DNA of 25,431 bases, taken from the NCBI GenBank assembly GCA_002424645.1, contig DIKU01000104.1, forward strand, positions 1-25,431. Direction: 5' to 3'. Source of the DNA: Pelobacter sp. UBA5610 (GTDB taxonomy: Bacteria > Desulfobacterota > Desulfuromonadia > Desulfuromonadales > Syntrophotaleaceae). The number at the start of each line of letters is the position of its first letter. Positions within the stretch are counted from its first letter, which is position 1. Shown here one piece after another: positions 22,874 to 25,431 of this stretch. The notes under the pieces were generated by a model. That model was not told the DNA's origin and made no database searches. It saw only the letters and a list, made by a program, of their open reading frames with translations. A program made the translations under genes and the position numbers.

Positions 22874-24478
22874 TCAGGCCTCACCATGCTGTTTCAAACT
22901 GGCACCGACAAAAGATTCAAACAACGGATGTGGATCCATCGGCTTCGAACGGAACTCGGGATGAAACTGACATCCCAAAAACCAGGGATGGTCTTCAATT
23001 TCGACAATTTCCATGAGTTCCGCATCGTTATAGATTCCGGAAATGACAAGACCACCCGCTTCCAACTGTTCGCGATAAGCATTATTGAACTCATAGCGAT
23101 GCCGATGCCGCTCAAGCACATCCTCTTTACCGTAGATACGGCGAGCAAGAGTACCCTCCACCAATTGGCAGGGATAGGCCCCAAGACGCATGGTGCCACC
23201 TTTGCGGGTTACTTTTTTCTGATGCTCCATGATGTGGATGACCGGATTGACGGCATCTTCCTTGAACTCGGAAGAGAAGCAGTCTTCGATACCACAAACA
23301 TTGCGCGCGAATTCCACCACAGCCATCTGCATACCGAGACAGATACCGAAAAATGGGATTTTGTTCTCTCTGGCAAATCGTATCGCAGCGATTTTGCCTT
23401 CGCTGCCGCGATGACCAAAGCCGCCAGGCACCAGAATACCGTCAACGCCTTTAAATGTGTCACCGATCCCATGTCGTTCCAGAGCTTCGGAATCGACGTA
23501 AACCAGATTCACGCGACAGTTGTTGGCAATCCCACCATGAGTCAGGGCCTCCGACAAAGACTTGTAGCTCTCTGTGAGTTCCACGTACTTACCGACAATA
23601 GCGATCGTGGTTTCCGACTCAGGTTGCTGAAAACGCTTTACAATACGTTCCCATTCCGTAAGGTCAGGAGCCTTGGTCCAGATATTCAGATAATCAATAA
23701 TCCTCTCGTCAAGCCCCTCTTCATGGTAGGCGATAGGCACCTCATAAATACACTTGACGTCGCGAGCCGTAACGACAGCCTCTTCATCGACATTGCAAAA
23801 CAGCGCAATTTTGGCCTTCATGTCACGGGGAATGTCCCGATCACAACGACACAACAGAATATTGGGCTGAATGCCGATCTCGCGTAATTCCTTGACGCTG
23901 TGCTGGGTCGGTTTGGTCTTCAACTCGCCGGCAGTCGGAATATACGGGACCAATGTCAAATGCACATACAGGACATTCTCTCTTCCGCGCTCGACCCGGA
24001 ACTGCCGGATAGCTTCGAGAAACGGCAAGGATTCAATATCGCCGACGGTACCTCCGACTTCGACTATAGCAATATCGACATCTTTGGAATTGGCCAAAAT
24101 CTTGGATTTGATCTCGTTGGTAATATGCGGAATAACCTGCACCGTGCCGCCAAGATAATCACCACGCCGCTCTTTACGAATGACGGAATCGTAAACCTGC
24201 CCGGTAGTAAAATTGGATTTTTGACTCAATCGGGCAGAGGTGAAACGTTCGTAATGGCCAAGATCCAGATCCGTTTCGGCGCCGTCATCGGTGACGAATA
24301 CTTCGCCGTGCTGAAAAGGACTCATGGTGCCGGGGTCCACATTGATGTACGGATCCATTTTCTGCATGGAAACCCGCAGCCCCCGGGCTTCCATCAAGGC
24401 TCCGATAGAAGCAGCAGCAAGCCCTTTACCAAGGGAAGAAACAACACCGCCGGTGATAAACAAAAATTTGGTTTTCAT
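22874..24478 (-). CDS. pyrG: CTP synthase
   Basis: PyrG converts UTP to CTP using ATP and glutamine. The 534-aa product has the synthase domain with FITGGVVSSLGKGLAAASIG (about 7-26) and the KMDPYINVDPGTM block, then the class I glutaminase domain with nucleophile Cys in FFGICLGMQ and the HPEF catalytic His-Glu. GGAGG supports ATG at 24478; a 17-residue upstream extension includes this ribosome-binding site and is rejected. It sits between kdsB and kdsA, an arrangement known in several proteobacteria that links CTP supply to CMP-Kdo formation. Confidence 0.97.
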   Translation of the reverse strand: MKTKFLFITGGVVSSLGKGLAAASIGALMEARGLRVSMQKMDPYINVDPGTMSPFQHGEVFVTDDGAETDLDLGHYERFTSARLSQKSNFTTGQVYDSVIRKERRGDYLGGTVQVIPHITNEIKSKILANSKDVDIAIVEVGGTVGDIESLPFLEAIRQFRVERGRENVLYVHLTLVPYIPTAGELKTKPTQHSVKELREIGIQPNILLCRCDRDIPRDMKAKIALFCNVDEEAVVTARDVKCIYEVPIAYHEEGLDERIIDYLNIWTKAPDLTEWERIVKRFQQPESETTIAIVGKYVELTESYKSLSEALTHGGIANNCRVNLVYVDSEALERHGIGDTFKGVDGILVPGGFGHRGSEGKIAAIRFARENKIPFFGICLGMQMAVVEFARNVCGIEDCFSSEFKEDAVNPVIHIMEHQKKVTRKGGTMRLGAYPCQLVEGTLARRIYGKEDVLERHRHRYEFNNAYREQLEAGGLVISGIYNDAELMEIVEIEDHPWFLGCQFHPEFRSKPMDPHPLFESFVGASLKQHGEA

Positions 24479-24542
24479 AAAAAAAGCCTCCATCCGGACG
24501 GTCGCTAACGTACCACCCTCAAGGATCAAAACGAAAATTCGG

Positions 24543-24571
24543 ATTCTACACGGAAAATTCAGAGATTTAAA
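24543..24571 (-). promoter_or_regulatory. Candidate promoter of pyrG
   Basis: TTTAAA (24571-24566) and TAGAAT (24548-24543) with a 17-nt spacer lie in the 116-nt gap between kdsB and pyrG on the minus strand, about 60 nt before the pyrG start. I see no attenuator hairpin in the leader. Confidence 0.45.
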
Positions 24572-24594
24572 GCAACAAAATCCTGTTCAGCCAT

Positions 24595-25347
24595 TCAATG
24601 TGTCTGCAGATAGGCTTCAACCCTGGCCAGATCTTCCGGAGTGTCTACACCGAGACTGACCAACTCGGTCTCCACGACCCGGATGTCATAGCCATGCTCC
24701 AGCGCACGAAGCTGCTCAAGCTTTTCCAAATTTTCCAACGGCGTTACCGGCAATTGGGCAAACTTCAGAAGAAAATCCCTACGGTATACATAGAGGCCGA
24801 TATGCCGAAACAATCCCAAGGATTGCGGCGACACATTGGGATCATCGACATTTACGTCCCGTGGGTAAGGAATCGATGCACGAGAAAAATATAGCGCAAA
24901 TCCCCGCATGTCGGTCGCAACCTTTACAACGTTGGGATCACGATACTCCTGCCAGGTCAACAGGGGAGTTTTAAGGGTTCCCATGGGAATGCGGGGATCT
25001 CCGGCTAAAGGAGCGACAGCCATGTCTATCATGCGCGGATCGATAAGTGGCTCATCCCCCTGGACATTGACCACCAACTCCGTATCGAGTCTGGCCGTTA
25101 CTTCTGCGAGGCGATCCGTGCCGGTAGCATGATCCGCCCTGGTCATCTGAACTTCGCCACCAAAGCTTAATACTTCCTCAGCAATACGTTGATCGTCGGT
25201 GGCCACCACCACCCTGTCGATACAGGATGCTTGGGCTGTACGCTCATAAACGCGCTGAATCATTGTTTTGCCCAATATGAGAGCAAGAGGCTTTCCCGGA
25301 AAACGCGATGATGCATAGCGGGCAGGAATAACCGCGGTAATCGACAT
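24595..25347 (-). CDS. kdsB: 3-deoxy-manno-octulosonate cytidylyltransferase (CMP-Kdo synthetase)
   Basis: KdsB activates Kdo with CTP to CMP-Kdo for transfer to lipid A. The 250-aa product shows the nucleotide-binding start VIPARYASSRFPGKPL (6-21), the VVATDD and RADHATGTDRL blocks, and NVQGDEPL with the metal-binding Asp. YFSRASIPYPRD and HIGLYVYRRDFL complete the pattern. The start is ATG at 25347, with AGGA about 12 bases upstream; a TTG seven codons earlier is unlikely. A promoter is visible just upstream, so this gene probably opens the whole Kdo-Lpt-rpoN string. Confidence 0.96.
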   Translation of the reverse strand: MSITAVIPARYASSRFPGKPLALILGKTMIQRVYERTAQASCIDRVVVATDDQRIAEEVLSFGGEVQMTRADHATGTDRLAEVTARLDTELVVNVQGDEPLIDPRMIDMAVAPLAGDPRIPMGTLKTPLLTWQEYRDPNVVKVATDMRGFALYFSRASIPYPRDVNVDDPNVSPQSLGLFRHIGLYVYRRDFLLKFAQLPVTPLENLEKLEQLRALEHGYDIRVVETELVSLGVDTPEDLARVEAYLQTH

Positions 25348-25385
25348 GGCAGGATATCGTCCTTTCAAGGTAAAAATTCGTCCGT

Positions 25386-25414
25386 AGGGTAAGAAAACGG
25401 GAGGAGCTTGTCAA
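25386..25414 (-). promoter_or_regulatory. Candidate promoter of kdsB
   Basis: A perfect TTGACA (25414-25409) with a 17-nt spacer to TACCCT (25391-25386) on the minus strand. The -10 matches poorly, but the -35 and spacing are good. It would give a leader of about 32 nt before kdsB. Confidence 0.5.
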
Positions 25415-25431
25415 GAACGGTCCTGGGGAGT

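Noticed and set aside
22775..23887. Long plus-strand open frame (370 codons) opposite kdsA and pyrG
   Set aside because: It is the antisense shadow of two highly conserved genes; its product resembles no protein and has no ribosome-binding site.

Overview
The window is a chromosomal housekeeping stretch of a Gram-negative bacterium, most likely one of the Desulfuromonadia (deltaproteobacterial lineage, Geobacter/Pelobacter/Syntrophotalea relatives). This is inferred from gene order and protein character, not from a database search. Pointers are the run kdsB-pyrG-kdsA-kdsD-kdsC-lptC-lptA-lptB-rpoN-hpf-ptsN-rapZ followed by a mannose-family PTS, an ArsR-methyltransferase fusion ahead of ahcY, and a GT2 transferase of the type often linked to selenium/radical-SAM genomes. 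I see no tRNA, rRNA, insertion sequence, prophage or CRISPR array. All 27 clear genes look intact.

Layout. (1) 79-1852, minus strand: rpsB then tsf, separated by an intrinsic terminator. (2) 1853-2358: a long divergent intergenic region holding a structured rpsB leader and a puzzling degenerate open frame. (3) 2359-4634, plus strand: lptF-lptG, the permease pair of the LPS exporter. (4) 4641-7190, minus: an ArsR-methyltransferase regulator (SahR type) and ahcY behind a palindromic operator. (5) 7209-10460, minus: a glycine-zipper lipoprotein, a GT2 glycosyltransferase and metK, with terminators between transcription units. (6) 10465-16463, minus: ptsN, a terminator, then rapZ, mannose-class IIA-IIB-IIC-IID, HPr and Enzyme I. 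(7) 16512-25431, minus: kdsB, pyrG, kdsA, kdsD, kdsC, lptC, lptA, lptB, rpoN and hpf, mostly overlapping or tightly spaced.

How the genes fit together. Two functional themes interleave. The first is LPS building and export: KdsD, KdsA, KdsC and KdsB make CMP-Kdo, PyrG supplies the CTP, and LptC/LptA/LptB with the separately encoded LptF/LptG form most of the LPS transport bridge. The second is phosphotransfer and global control: RpoN, Hpf, PtsN, RapZ and a complete EI/HPr/mannose-class EII chain. AhcY, MetK and the SahR-like regulator are three parts of the S-adenosylmethionine cycle.

Most interesting items are the self-contained SahR promoter-operator-terminator block (7085-7190), the possible pseudoknot leader of rpsB, the frame with one in-frame TGA upstream of rpsB, the absence of hprK between ptsN and rapZ although HPr keeps Ser46, and a possible coupled mini-ORF in front of ptsN. 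I did not find a clearly novel multi-gene system; most of the window is ordinary core genome.
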